A stretch of DNA of 64,000 bases. Origin: Ruegeria aquimaris (GTDB lineage: Bacteria; Pseudomonadota; Alphaproteobacteria; Rhodobacterales; Rhodobacteraceae). Both the position numbers and the translations under genes were made by a program. Positions 34,999 to 43,686 of this stretch are shown one piece after another. The DNA is taken from the NCBI RefSeq assembly GCF_025751555.1, contig NZ_JAOWLB010000011.1:62001-126000 (forward strand). Reading direction: 5' to 3'. The notes beneath the pieces were generated by a model. The model was not told where the DNA came from. It saw only the letters and a program-made list of their open reading frames with translations, and did no database searches. The first letter of the stretch is position 1, and every line of letters begins with the position of its first letter.

Positions 34999-36575
34999 GC
35001 GCGCTTCTGGAGGTCAAAGGGCTGAAGGTCTCGTTCCGGCAGGATGGCCGGATCAGCCAGGCGGTGCGCGGCGTGTCCTTCTCGGTCAACCGGGGCGAGA
35101 CAGTAGCGCTGGTGGGCGAAAGCGGCTCGGGCAAGTCGGTGTCGGCGCTCTCGACCGTGTCTCTGTTGGGCGACAGCGCGATTGTCGAAGGCTCGGTCAA
35201 GTATGACGGGAAGGAGATGATCGGCGCCAGCGAACAGCGGTTGATGGATGTGCGCGGCAACGACATCAGCTTTATCTTCCAGGAGCCGATGACCTCGCTC
35301 AACCCGCTGCACACGATCCAGAAGCAGATGGCGGAATCGCTGGCGCTGCATCAGGGGCTGGCGGGTGAGGCTGCGCGGGCGCGTATTCTGGAGCTGCTGG
35401 TCAAGGTCGGGATCCGCGATCCCGAAACCCGACTGGATGCCTATCCGCATCAATTGAGCGGCGGGCAGCGGCAGCGGGTGATGATCGCGATGGCGCTGGC
35501 CAACAAGCCTGACATCCTGATCGCGGACGAGCCGACCACGGCGCTGGATGTCACCATTCAGGCGCAGATCTTGGAACTGCTGGCGGAGTTGCAGAAATCC
35601 GAGAACATGGGGATGCTGTTTATCACCCATGACCTGGGTATCGTGCGGCGGATTGCCGACCGGGTCTGTGTGATGAAAGCCGGCGAGATCGTGGAAACCG
35701 GTCCGACCGCCGAGATATTCGCGAACCCCCGGCACCCCTATACCCGCAAGCTCTTGGCCGCCGAACCGTCGGGCAGGCCGGACCCTGTTTCGGACCGCGC
35801 CGAAGAGATCGTGCAGACCCGAAACCTGCGTGTCTGGTTCCCGATCCAGCGCGGGTTCCTGAAACGGACAGTGGGTCATGTAAAGGCGGTGAACGATGCC
35901 TCGATCTCGGTCCGGGCCGGTGAGACGCTGGGGATCGTGGGTGAAAGCGGCTCGGGCAAGACCACGCTGGCGCTGGCCATCATGCGGCTAATCGGGTCCG
36001 AGGGCGGCATCACCTTTCGCGGTGAGGATGTGCGCGGCTGGTCCACGCGCGAACTGCGCCGTCTGCGCAAGGATATGCAGATCGTGTTCCAGGACCCGTT
36101 CGGCAGCCTGAGCCCGCGCATGACCTGTGCCCAGATCATTTCCGAGGGGTTGGCGATCCACAAGGTGGACCCGCAGCGCGCGCCGCGTGACCTGGTGACC
36201 GAGGTGATGCAGGAGGTAGGGCTGGACCCGGCGACGATGGACCGCTATCCGCACGAGTTTTCCGGCGGCCAGCGCCAGCGGATTGCCATCGCGCGTGCCA
36301 TGGTGCTGCGGCCCAAGCTTTTGGTGCTGGACGAACCGACCAGCGCGCTGGACATGACGGTGCAGGTGCAGATCGTCGAACTGCTGCGCGCGTTGCAGCG
36401 CAAGTACGGGCTGGCCTATCTGTTCATCAGCCATGACCTGAAAGTCGTGCGCGCGATGTCTCACAAGGTTGTCGTCATGCGACAGGGCGACGTGATCGAA
36501 ACCGGCGAGACCGAGGCGTTGTTCGAGAACGCCCAGACCGAGTACACCCGCACCCTGATCGCGGCGGCGGGCTGA
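34995..36575 (+). CDS. yejF: YejF-type ABC transporter ATP-binding protein (two fused ATPase domains)
   Basis: A 526-residue protein with two complete nucleotide-binding domains: Walker A GESGSGKS near residues 40-47 with LSGGQRQRVMIAMAL and ILIADEPTTALD, then a second GESGSGKT near 316-323 with FSGGQRQRIAIARAM and LLVLDEPTSALD. It powers import through YejBE. The ATGA overlap with yejE and the following hairpin close the operon. Confidence 0.95.
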   Translation: MSALLEVKGLKVSFRQDGRISQAVRGVSFSVNRGETVALVGESGSGKSVSALSTVSLLGDSAIVEGSVKYDGKEMIGASEQRLMDVRGNDISFIFQEPMTSLNPLHTIQKQMAESLALHQGLAGEAARARILELLVKVGIRDPETRLDAYPHQLSGGQRQRVMIAMALANKPDILIADEPTTALDVTIQAQILELLAELQKSENMGMLFITHDLGIVRRIADRVCVMKAGEIVETGPTAEIFANPRHPYTRKLLAAEPSGRPDPVSDRAEEIVQTRNLRVWFPIQRGFLKRTVGHVKAVNDASISVRAGETLGIVGESGSGKTTLALAIMRLIGSEGGITFRGEDVRGWSTRELRRLRKDMQIVFQDPFGSLSPRMTCAQIISEGLAIHKVDPQRAPRDLVTEVMQEVGLDPATMDRYPHEFSGGQRQRIAIARAMVLRPKLLVLDEPTSALDMTVQVQIVELLRALQRKYGLAYLFISHDLKVVRAMSHKVVVMRQGDVIETGETEALFENAQTEYTRTLIAAAG

Positions 36576-36581
36576 CAGCGA

Positions 36582-36606
36582 AAGGCCCGGAGGGTTTCCG
36601 GGCCTT
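36582..36606. terminator. Hairpin between convergent yejF and EF-G-like genes
   Basis: AAGGCCCGGA (36582-36591) pairs with TCCGGGCCTT (36597-36606) around a short loop. It lies between the ends of two convergent genes and may serve both strands. There is no long T run. Confidence 0.65.
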
Positions 36607-36620
36607 CGAGCCGTTTCATG

Positions 36621-38549
36621 TCATCCAGCGGCGGCGCGTTCCTTTGCCGATTTCGGGACTGGGCCGCGCAGCTCTTCGTAGTGGTCGAAGCCCAGTTTTA
36701 CCCAACCGGTGCCACGGGTTGAACTGGCCAGCGAGCGATGCAGCTCGTCCTCGGCCACTGCTGGCAGCAGCGCGTTGAAGACCTCCCATCCGGTGGCGCT
36801 GGGATGCGCTTCAAAGCCCAGGACCTGGCCCTGAAGCGAACTGATCGTTGGCACTAGGTCACCGACAAAGGTGGACGGCAGGTGGATTTCAGCGCGCATT
36901 ATCGGTTGCAGAACCACGGGTTTCGCCATTGGCAGCGCCTCGCGGACCGCCGCCTTGCCCGCCGTACGGAAGGCATAGTCGGAACTGTCCACCGCGTGGT
37001 GCTTGCCGTCCTTCAGCGTCACCTTCACGTCGACAACCTTGAACCCTTCGGGACCTTGGGCCAGCGCGTCTTCGGCCCCTTGCGCAACGGAGGGGATATA
37101 GTTCTTGGGCACCGCGCCGCCCTTGACCACCTCGTCGAACTGGAACCCGCTGCCGCGCGGCAGCGGTTCGATCGAGATATGGACATCGGCGAACTGACCC
37201 GCCCCGCCCGATTGCTTGCGGTGCCGGTGATGGTGATCGACCGGTTTCTGGATGGTTTCACGATAGGCGGTCTCGACCGGTTCGGCGATGACCTCGACCC
37301 CGAAATCCTCGGCCAGCTTGGCCGAAACCCGGCGCAGGTGCTGTGGCCCCTGGCAGCCCAGAATGGAATGCCCGGTCGCCTCGTCGGTGCTGAGGTGCAG
37401 GCCCGGGTCGATCTCGTCCATCCGGGCCAGGGCCGACGACAGCCGGGCATCGTCGCGCTCGTGCGCGGGGGTGATGAGTTGCCGGTGGCTGGGCGGGTGA
37501 CTGCGTGCCCAGTGCGGCAACTCGGTCGCAGCGGCGCTGTCATAGATGTTGCCCGGCGACAGGTGATCGGATTTCACGGCAAGGCCGATCTGCCCGGCCT
37601 CCAGCGCGCCGATCTGGGTACGCGCGTCGAGTTCCATCAGGCTGCCGACGGTTTCGCCCCCCAGCGCATCATGTGCCTTGACGCCGTCTCCGAGGCCGCG
37701 CAGCACCACGATCTTGCCGATATGTTTCTTGACATCGGCAAAGCCCGCGATGGCGCGCGCCTTTTCGCCCGCCTCGTCACGACCGGCGGCGATGTCGAAT
37801 TGCGGTGCTTCGTGACGCAGCGCCTTCATCACCCGGGTCAGGCCATTGCCATGGCTGGCCGCGCCCAGGTAGGCCGGGATTAGCTGGTGATTTTGCAGGA
37901 CCTTGGCGGCCAGATCGTAGATCTCGGCACTGGGCGGCTGCTTGTCCTCGATCAGTTGTTCGAGCAGGTGATCATCGTAATCCGACAGCGCCTCGAGCAG
38001 TTCGGCGCGCGCCTCCTGTTCCCGTTCGACGGTCGAGCCAGGCATTTCGATCAGGGCAGAGGGCTGGCCCTCGCGGTATTGCCACGCGCGTTCCGAGATC
38101 AGGTCCACCGCGCCCACGATCTGGTCGCCCTCGCGGATGGGCACCTGTCGCAGGGTGATATGATGGCTGCAATATCCCTGCAACGCCGCCACGATATCGC
38201 GGATCCGCCCATTGGGATTGTCCATCCGGTTGATGAACAGGATCGCGGGGATACCGGCCTCTTCCACCAGCCGCAGATAGGGGGCGCAGAGCACGGCGGC
38301 ATCCGGATCGGGCGGCACCACGATCACCGCCGCATCGGAAATTGCCATGGCCGGGCCGACAAAGGCCAGCGCATCGCCGCCCCCGTCCACTTCAATCGCG
38401 CACCACGGCTCATCCAGGTAAGAAAAACCGTGCAAGTGCACGGTTCCGGAGACATCGAATGTCGTGGGGCGGCTGTCGAGGCGACTGATGGCCTCGACCA
38501 GCGTGGACTTGCCCGATTGGGTGGGTCCGAGAACGGTGAAAACGCGCAT
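36621..38549 (-). CDS. Elongation factor G-like GTPase paralogue
   Basis: A 642-residue EF-G relative, shorter than true EF-G (about 700). The P-loop is GPTQSGKST (residues 8-16), and G4 is NRMD (in LFINRMDNPNG) instead of NKMD. The switch/DTPGH region is replaced by EVDGGGDALAF, so G3 is not canonical. C-terminal EF-G domains IV-V are visible (GSGFQFDEVVKGGAVPKNYIPSV and RAEIHLPSTFVGDLVPTISSLQGQVLGFEA). The changed switch argues against normal ribosomal translocation; a stress or special role is inference. The gene stands alone. Confidence 0.85.
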   Translation of the reverse strand: MRVFTVLGPTQSGKSTLVEAISRLDSRPTTFDVSGTVHLHGFSYLDEPWCAIEVDGGGDALAFVGPAMAISDAAVIVVPPDPDAAVLCAPYLRLVEEAGIPAILFINRMDNPNGRIRDIVAALQGYCSHHITLRQVPIREGDQIVGAVDLISERAWQYREGQPSALIEMPGSTVEREQEARAELLEALSDYDDHLLEQLIEDKQPPSAEIYDLAAKVLQNHQLIPAYLGAASHGNGLTRVMKALRHEAPQFDIAAGRDEAGEKARAIAGFADVKKHIGKIVVLRGLGDGVKAHDALGGETVGSLMELDARTQIGALEAGQIGLAVKSDHLSPGNIYDSAAATELPHWARSHPPSHRQLITPAHERDDARLSSALARMDEIDPGLHLSTDEATGHSILGCQGPQHLRRVSAKLAEDFGVEVIAEPVETAYRETIQKPVDHHHRHRKQSGGAGQFADVHISIEPLPRGSGFQFDEVVKGGAVPKNYIPSVAQGAEDALAQGPEGFKVVDVKVTLKDGKHHAVDSSDYAFRTAGKAAVREALPMAKPVVLQPIMRAEIHLPSTFVGDLVPTISSLQGQVLGFEAHPSATGWEVFNALLPAVAEDELHRSLASSTRGTGWVKLGFDHYEELRGPVPKSAKERAAAG

Positions 38550-38755
38550 TGGGGCTGTCCCTTTTCTTGCTGCAATACTGTGCTGCGCAATAAAGGTTGT
38601 GACGAACGGCGATGCGTCCGCTTGCCTGTTTCGGGTGTCGCCTGCCTCACGGCGGGATCCCTATGTGCAGATGCGGCCCGCATCGCCAGGGTTTCCCGCC
38701 TTGGTTCGAGTGTGGGAAATCAGGGCTTTGTACGTCAAGTCCCTTGGTGAAAATG

Positions 38756-38783
38756 AAGGCGGGATCGTGCAGGACCCCGCCTT
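38756..38783 (-). terminator. Terminator-like hairpin after hemN
   Basis: AAGGCGGG (38756-38763) pairs with CCCGCCTT (38776-38783) around a 12-base loop, 26 bp beyond the hemN stop on the minus strand; CATTTTC follows on that strand. The rest of 38550-38809, between two minus-strand genes, shows no gene. Confidence 0.6.
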
Positions 38784-38809
38784 CCGCTGCCTCGGCTCCT
38801 CCTCCGAGG

Positions 38810-40165
38810 TCAGATGGCCGAACTGTGTCCGGCCTTGCTGAGATCGTAGTCGTCGAAACACCGGGCCACCATCCGGGTGAGCGGCCTGGCTTCCGGCGGA
38901 ATAAACAGACCGTCGTCGGTGACGCGCAGCAGACCTTCGAAGCTCTCGTTGGCCTGATGGTACATGCGCTGCAACTCGGTGGCCGAGATGTCGTGATCGC
39001 GCAGAATCTCGGCCGTATTGATGCGAAAATCACACATCAGCGCCTCGATAAGCCGCGCACGAAGAACGTCCTGACCCTTGAACAAATGGCCCCGCGAGGT
39101 CGAGAATTTTCCGGCGCGGATGGCGCCCGTGTGGGCCGATGTCGCCGGGGCGTTCTGGGCAAAACCTTGCGGGAACTTTGAAATCGCGCTGGCGCCGACC
39201 CCGATCAGAACGTCGGCCTGATCGTCGGTGTAACCCTGGAAGTTTCGTTTCAGCTTGCCGGCATCCAGCGCCCGCGTCAGTCCGTCTTCGCGCGTGGCGA
39301 AATGGTCGATTCCGATTTCGGCATAGTTGTCCCACAGGAACAGCCGCCGGGCGGTGTCGAACAGGTCGAGCCGTTCCTCGGGTGTCGGCAGCGCATCCGA
39401 GGGGATCAGTTGCTGGCGCTTGGCCATCCATGGAACATGCGCATAACCGTAAAGCGCGACCCGGTCCGGGTTGAGCGACAACAGCTTTTGCACGCTTTCG
39501 GTCATGCGGGCGCGGGTCTGGTGCGGCAGGCCGTAAAGGATATCGGCGTTCAGGCTGTAGATTCCGCGGGCGCGGATCATGTCTACCGCCTTGCGGGTGA
39601 TGTCATACCCCTGAATACGCCCGATTGTCTTCTGGATCTCGCTGTCGAAATCCTGAATGCCGATGGAGGCGCGGTTCATGCCGGCCTCGGCAAGGGCATC
39701 CAGACGGGCATCGTCGATTTCGTTGGGGTCGATTTCCACCGAGAACTCGGCATTGGGGCCAAGGGGCACGATGTCGAAAATCGACTTTGCCAGATCGCGC
39801 ATCAGGTCGGGATTCAGCAGGGTCGGCGTGCCACCACCCCAATGCAGCCGGGAAAGACGAACGCCTTCGGGCAGACGACTGGCCAACAGGGCAAGCTCGG
39901 CCTTGAGCGTTTCCACATAGGCGATGACCGGATTGTCGGTCTGGGTGCCCTGGGTCCGGCAAGCACAGAACCAGCACAATCTGCGGCAAAACGGTACATG
40001 CACATAGAGGGAAATCTCGCTGTACGGCGGAATTGCCCCGATCCAGTTGCCAAAATCACTGGCGCCCACGTCATTGCTGAAGTGGGGCGCGGTCGGGTAG
40101 CTCGTATATCTCGGTACTTTCGCGTCAAAAAGTCCGAGTCGGGCCAATTGAGGTTTCGCTTTCAT
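38810..40165 (-). CDS. hemN: Oxygen-independent coproporphyrinogen III oxidase
   Basis: A 451-residue radical SAM enzyme making protoporphyrinogen IX without oxygen. The cluster motif is Cys60, Cys64, Cys67 with the extra Cys69 found in HemN (FCRRLCWFCAC). Other HemN features are VPRYTSYPTAPHF at 17-29, LHWGGGTPTLL, SIGIQDFDSEIQKTIGRIQ and LYGYAHVPWMAKRQ. Divergent from fnrL, with a shared FNR box 36 bp upstream, so it should be induced at low oxygen. Confidence 0.96.
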   Translation of the reverse strand: MKAKPQLARLGLFDAKVPRYTSYPTAPHFSNDVGASDFGNWIGAIPPYSEISLYVHVPFCRRLCWFCACRTQGTQTDNPVIAYVETLKAELALLASRLPEGVRLSRLHWGGGTPTLLNPDLMRDLAKSIFDIVPLGPNAEFSVEIDPNEIDDARLDALAEAGMNRASIGIQDFDSEIQKTIGRIQGYDITRKAVDMIRARGIYSLNADILYGLPHQTRARMTESVQKLLSLNPDRVALYGYAHVPWMAKRQQLIPSDALPTPEERLDLFDTARRLFLWDNYAEIGIDHFATREDGLTRALDAGKLKRNFQGYTDDQADVLIGVGASAISKFPQGFAQNAPATSAHTGAIRAGKFSTSRGHLFKGQDVLRARLIEALMCDFRINTAEILRDHDISATELQRMYHQANESFEGLLRVTDDGLFIPPEARPLTRMVARCFDDYDLSKAGHSSAI

Positions 40166-40200
40166 GCAAGTACGCTTATGTGAGCCTTTCGATATGGACC

Positions 40201-40214
40201 TTGACTCAGATCAA
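40201..40214. promoter_or_regulatory. FNR/FnrL box shared by hemN and fnrL
   Basis: TTGACTCAGATCAA matches the FNR consensus TTGAT-N4-ATCAA at nine of ten positions. It sits 17 bp before the fnrL start codon and 36 bp before hemN. Overlap with the fnrL promoter or leader suggests autoregulation; activation of hemN is the expected role. Confidence 0.88.
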
Positions 40215-40230
40215 GTAGGACCGGGAACAC

Positions 40231-40974
40231 ATGAGCAGCCACCCCCAGCTTTGCCATTCCGATTGCGACGATTGTCCGATCAGGCACCGCGCAGTCTGCG
40301 CTCACTGCGACTCGCGTGAGTTGGAGGAGCTGGAAGAGATCAAGTATTACCGCAGCTTCGAGGCGGGGCAGACCGTGATCTGGTCGGGCGACCAGATGAG
40401 TTTTGTGGGCTCGGTCGTGTCCGGTATCGCCTCGCTGACCCAGACGATGGAGGATGGGCGGACCCAGATGGTGGGTCTATTGCTGCCGTCGGATTTCGTC
40501 GGGCGCCCGGGGCGTGAGGGCGCGCCCTATGACGTCGTGGCGACCACGGATCTGGTCATGTGCTGTTTCCGCAAGAAACCGTTCGAAGAGTTGATGGCGC
40601 GCACCCCGCATATCGCGCACCGTCTGCTGGAAATGACACTGGACGAGCTGGATGCCGCGCGCGAATGGATGCTGGTGCTGGGCCGCAAGACCGCGCGCGA
40701 AAAGATCGCCAGCCTTTTGTCGATCATTGCCCGACGCGATGCCTCGCTGACCAAGCGCGGCATGAGCGGGCCGATGGTGTTTGACCTGCCGCTGACCCGC
40801 GAGGCGATGGCCGATTACCTGGGCCTGACGCTGGAAACGGTGAGCCGCCAGATCTCGGCCCTGAAAAAGGACGGGGTGATTCATCTGGAAGGCAAGCGCC
40901 ACGTCACCATCCCGGATATGGGCCGGTTGATGGAGGAAGCGGGCGACGATACCGATGGCGGGTTCCTGGTCTGA
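40231..40974 (+). CDS. fnrL: FnrL, oxygen-sensing CRP/FNR family regulator
   Basis: A 247-residue regulator. N-terminal cysteines 8, 12, 15, 23 and 26 plus Cys112/113 supply ligands for a [4Fe-4S] oxygen sensor. A cNMP-like beta-roll follows, then the HTH LTREAMADYLGLTLETVSRQISALKKDGVI, in which E..SR is the FNR-type DNA-reading set for TTGAT. FnrL activates microaerobic genes in Rhodobacteraceae; FNR boxes in this window precede hemN, ccoN and ccoG. Confidence 0.96.
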   Translation: MSSHPQLCHSDCDDCPIRHRAVCAHCDSRELEELEEIKYYRSFEAGQTVIWSGDQMSFVGSVVSGIASLTQTMEDGRTQMVGLLLPSDFVGRPGREGAPYDVVATTDLVMCCFRKKPFEELMARTPHIAHRLLEMTLDELDAAREWMLVLGRKTAREKIASLLSIIARRDASLTKRGMSGPMVFDLPLTREAMADYLGLTLETVSRQISALKKDGVIHLEGKRHVTIPDMGRLMEEAGDDTDGGFLV

Positions 40975-40986
40975 GACCGGGTATTT

Positions 40987-41031
40987 GCGAGGCTCTGCCT
41001 CGCGCTCCGGAGTATTTATGGCGAAATGAAG
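40987..41031 (+). repeat. Intergenic hairpin/GAGTATTT-tail repeat, copy 3
   Basis: GCGAGGC-tct-GCCTCGC (40987-41003) followed by a tail with GCTCCGGAGTATTTATGGC and GCGAAATGAAG (to 41031). It begins 12 bp after the fnrL stop and lies between the convergent fnrL and LysR genes. Same design and orientation as the copies at 11074 and 16063. Confidence 0.7.
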
Positions 41032-41046
41032 AGGGCGGGCCGGGGT

Positions 41047-41919
41047 TCAACTCTGACCCCGCAGCCAATCGGCCACGCGCTGAGCGGCGGAGCCGGGCAG
41101 CAGCGGTCGCGGGGCCCAGAGCCGCAAGGCGTGCGACAGGGTAACCCGGGTGGCAAAGGGTGCCACCAGTTGGCCGCGTGCGAGATAGGGCGCGATCAGC
41201 GCCTCGTGTCCCATCAGCACCCCGGCGCCATTCACCGTTTCCTCGACCGCCAGTGCATAGAGCGAGAATTCGGGGCCGCGCGGCACAAAGGTCTGGCCGG
41301 GCAGCGCGGTCGCCATCCAGAGCGACCAGTCGGCATGCCAGGTGGTGTCGATCAGACAGGGCAGGTGGCGCAGATCCTCGGGCCGCTTTAACCGCCGCGC
41401 CAGGGCGGGCGCGCAGACGGGGGTGATGATGTCGGCGGCCAGTACCTCGCCCGGCCCGTCGCCGAAGAACAGGCACAGGTCGAAAGGCGCGCGTTTCAGA
41501 TCAGGCGGTTGTTCCATCGCGGTGACCGAAATCTCGATCTCGGGTGCCGCCGCGCGCAGACCGGGCAGGCGGGGCGACAGCCAGAGCTGGGCGACTGAGG
41601 GCAGGGCCGCCACATGCACCACCTGTGGTTTGGCGCCGGTGCGCAGGCTATGGCTGACGGTGGCCAGCCGGTCGAAGGCGACGGTGAGATCGGGCAGTAC
41701 ATCGACCGCAAGCGCGGTGAGGGTGACGCCCCGGGCACCGCGCTCGAACAGCGGCGCGCCGAGCATGTCCTCAAGCTGCTTGATCTGAGCGGAGACGGCG
41801 CCGGGGCTGACGCCCAGTTCCTCGGCGGCGACGGCGAAACCGCTCAGTCGCGCGGCAGCCTCGAACGCGCGCAGGGCGTTCAGTGGCAAGGGGCGCGGGC
41901 GGGGCGGGGCGACGGGCAT
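41047..41919 (-). CDS. LysR-type regulator (GcvA-like)
   Basis: A 290-residue LTTR: LPLNALRAFEAAARLSGFAVAAEELGVSPGAVSAQIKQLEDMLGAPLFERGARGV is the HTH with the GcvA-type lead-in. The effector domain contains VVHVAALPSVAQLWLSPRLPGL and ICLGSE-like LAVEETVNGAGVLMGHEALIAPYLARGQLV. It is divergent from the SHMT-like gene across 98 bp, so it probably regulates that gene. Confidence 0.92.
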   Translation of the reverse strand: MPVAPPRPRPLPLNALRAFEAAARLSGFAVAAEELGVSPGAVSAQIKQLEDMLGAPLFERGARGVTLTALAVDVLPDLTVAFDRLATVSHSLRTGAKPQVVHVAALPSVAQLWLSPRLPGLRAAAPEIEISVTAMEQPPDLKRAPFDLCLFFGDGPGEVLAADIITPVCAPALARRLKRPEDLRHLPCLIDTTWHADWSLWMATALPGQTFVPRGPEFSLYALAVEETVNGAGVLMGHEALIAPYLARGQLVAPFATRVTLSHALRLWAPRPLLPGSAAQRVADWLRGQS

Positions 41920-42017
41920 GGGGCAGACTCAGATTTTCTGACCCTAGTTTTCCGGGAAACTGATTTGCGCGCAAGAGCTGGTTTGATGATCCTGAGGGCA
42001 AAGATATGGAGGTTCCC

Positions 42018-43340
42018 ATGCCACAGCTCGCCACCCGCCCCTGGGTGCCCGCCCATTGCGAAGCCCGCGTTCAGCAGATCGCCGAGGCTACGGCCCGGGC
42101 CGACAGCAATGCCATCGACGCTCGTCTGGAGGTGTTGATCGAGCAGAACCGCGCGATCCATGACGCGGAGTGTTTCAACCTGAATCCCGCGACCAATGTG
42201 ATGAACCCGCGTGCCGAGGCGGCGCTGGCGCGGGGATTGGGCAGCCGCCCCTCGCTGGGCTATCCGGGCGACAAATACGAGATGGGGCTGGAGGCGATCG
42301 AAGAGATCGAGGTCATCGCCGCTGAGCTGGCAGCACGGGTGTTCAACGCGCGCTATGCCGAGATCCGGGTGGGCTCGGGCGCGCTGGCCAATCTCTATGG
42401 CTTCATGGCGCTGACCCGGCCCGGTGACACGATCATCGCGCCACCGGCCAGCATCGGTGGCCATGTGACCCATCACAAGGCAGGTTGTGCGGGGCTTTAT
42501 GGCCTGAAAACCATCGAGGCGCCGGTGGATGCGGATGGTTACAGTCTGGACCTGACAACGCTGGCGGAACTGGCCGAGCGGCACCAGCCCAAGCTGATCA
42601 CGATAGGCGGTTCGTTGAACCTGTTTCCGCATCCCGTCGCCGCGGTGCGCGAGATCGCCGACCGGGTCGGGGCCAAGGTTCTGTTCGACGCGGCGCATCA
42701 ATGCGGGATCATCGCCGGCGGTGTCTGGGCCAACCCGCTGGACGAGGGCGCGCATCTGATGACGATGAGCACCTACAAGAGCCTGGGCGGCCCTGCGGGT
42801 GGGCTGATCGTGACCAATGATGCCGAGATCGCCGAGCGGCTGGATGCCATCGCATTTCCCGGCATGACCGCCAATTTCGACGCGGCGAAATCGGCAGCGC
42901 TGGCGATCTCGTTGCTGGACTGGGTCGATCACGGCGCGGCCTATGGTCAGGCCATGGTCGAACTGGCACAGGCGCTGGCCGCCGAGTTGGAGGCGCTGGG
43001 CCTGCCGGTGTTTCATGGTGCGGGCGGGGCCACCGCCTCGCACCAGTTCGCGGTCGAGGCGGCGCGGTTCGGCGGCGGTCAGGTGGCATCGAAGCTGCTG
43101 CGCAGAGCGGGGTTCCTGGCCTGCGGCATCGGCCTGCCGATTGCGCCGGTTGCGGGAGACATGAACGGGCTCAGGATCGGCACGCCCGAATTGGTGCGGC
43201 GCGGGGTGACACCTGATCATGCCGCCGAACTGGCCTGGCTGATCACGCAAGGTCTCACCGGCAACGACCCCGTGGCGGTGGCGCGGCGTACACGCGAGAT
43301 GCGGGCTCAGTTTCAGGGGATGCATTACATCAGGTCGTGA
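42018..43340 (+). CDS. Serine hydroxymethyltransferase-like PLP enzyme
   Basis: A 440-residue fold-type I PLP enzyme. FDAAHQCG (Asp224 for the pyridine nitrogen) and MSTYKSLGGPAGG (Lys254 for the Schiff base) match the SHMT signature STHK.LRGP.GG with Tyr replacing His and Gly replacing Arg. LGSRPSLGYPGDKYEMG and VGSGALANLYGFMAL correspond to SHMT substrate and PLP regions. The signature changes and the divergent LysR partner argue against the housekeeping GlyA. An alpha-methylserine transferase or an aldolase is possible. GGAGG precedes the ATG at 42018. Confidence 0.82.
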   Translation: MPQLATRPWVPAHCEARVQQIAEATARADSNAIDARLEVLIEQNRAIHDAECFNLNPATNVMNPRAEAALARGLGSRPSLGYPGDKYEMGLEAIEEIEVIAAELAARVFNARYAEIRVGSGALANLYGFMALTRPGDTIIAPPASIGGHVTHHKAGCAGLYGLKTIEAPVDADGYSLDLTTLAELAERHQPKLITIGGSLNLFPHPVAAVREIADRVGAKVLFDAAHQCGIIAGGVWANPLDEGAHLMTMSTYKSLGGPAGGLIVTNDAEIAERLDAIAFPGMTANFDAAKSAALAISLLDWVDHGAAYGQAMVELAQALAAELEALGLPVFHGAGGATASHQFAVEAARFGGGQVASKLLRRAGFLACGIGLPIAPVAGDMNGLRIGTPELVRRGVTPDHAAELAWLITQGLTGNDPVAVARRTREMRAQFQGMHYIRS

Positions 43341-43400
43341 CCGGTTCGGTGATCCGTGATCTACTTTCCCAAAGATACCAGATATTGGGAGACGCGTATC

Positions 43401-43655
43401 ATGCAGTTCGAAAGCCTGTTGGTTATGCTTATTGTGGGTGCGTTGGCCGGTTGGCTGTCCGGCCGGATCATGGCCGGGCGCGGGTTTGGCTTGATCGGCA
43501 ATGTTATCGTCGGGATTGTTGGGGCCTTCCTGGCCGGTATGATCTTTCCGGCCTTGGGCTTTGCGGTCGGCGGTGGATTTATTGCGTCGGTTATCCATGC
43601 CACCGTCGGCGCGGTGATTCTGTTGTTCCTGATCGGATTGGTCCGCAAGGCATGA
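43401..43655 (+). CDS. GlsB/YeaQ/YmgE family membrane protein
   Basis: An 84-residue protein with three hydrophobic helices and the family pattern: LIVGALAGWLSGRIMAGRGFGLIGNVIVGIVGAFLAG, then a C-terminal helix ending LIGLVRKA. It is a transglycosylase-associated, often stress-induced, inner membrane protein of unknown mechanism. The ATG at 43401 places the first helix directly after MQFES. Confidence 0.92.
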   Translation: MQFESLLVMLIVGALAGWLSGRIMAGRGFGLIGNVIVGIVGAFLAGMIFPALGFAVGGGFIASVIHATVGAVILLFLIGLVRKA

Positions 43656-43686
43656 TGCGTCTGCCTTGAATCAGGGAAGAGTCCGA

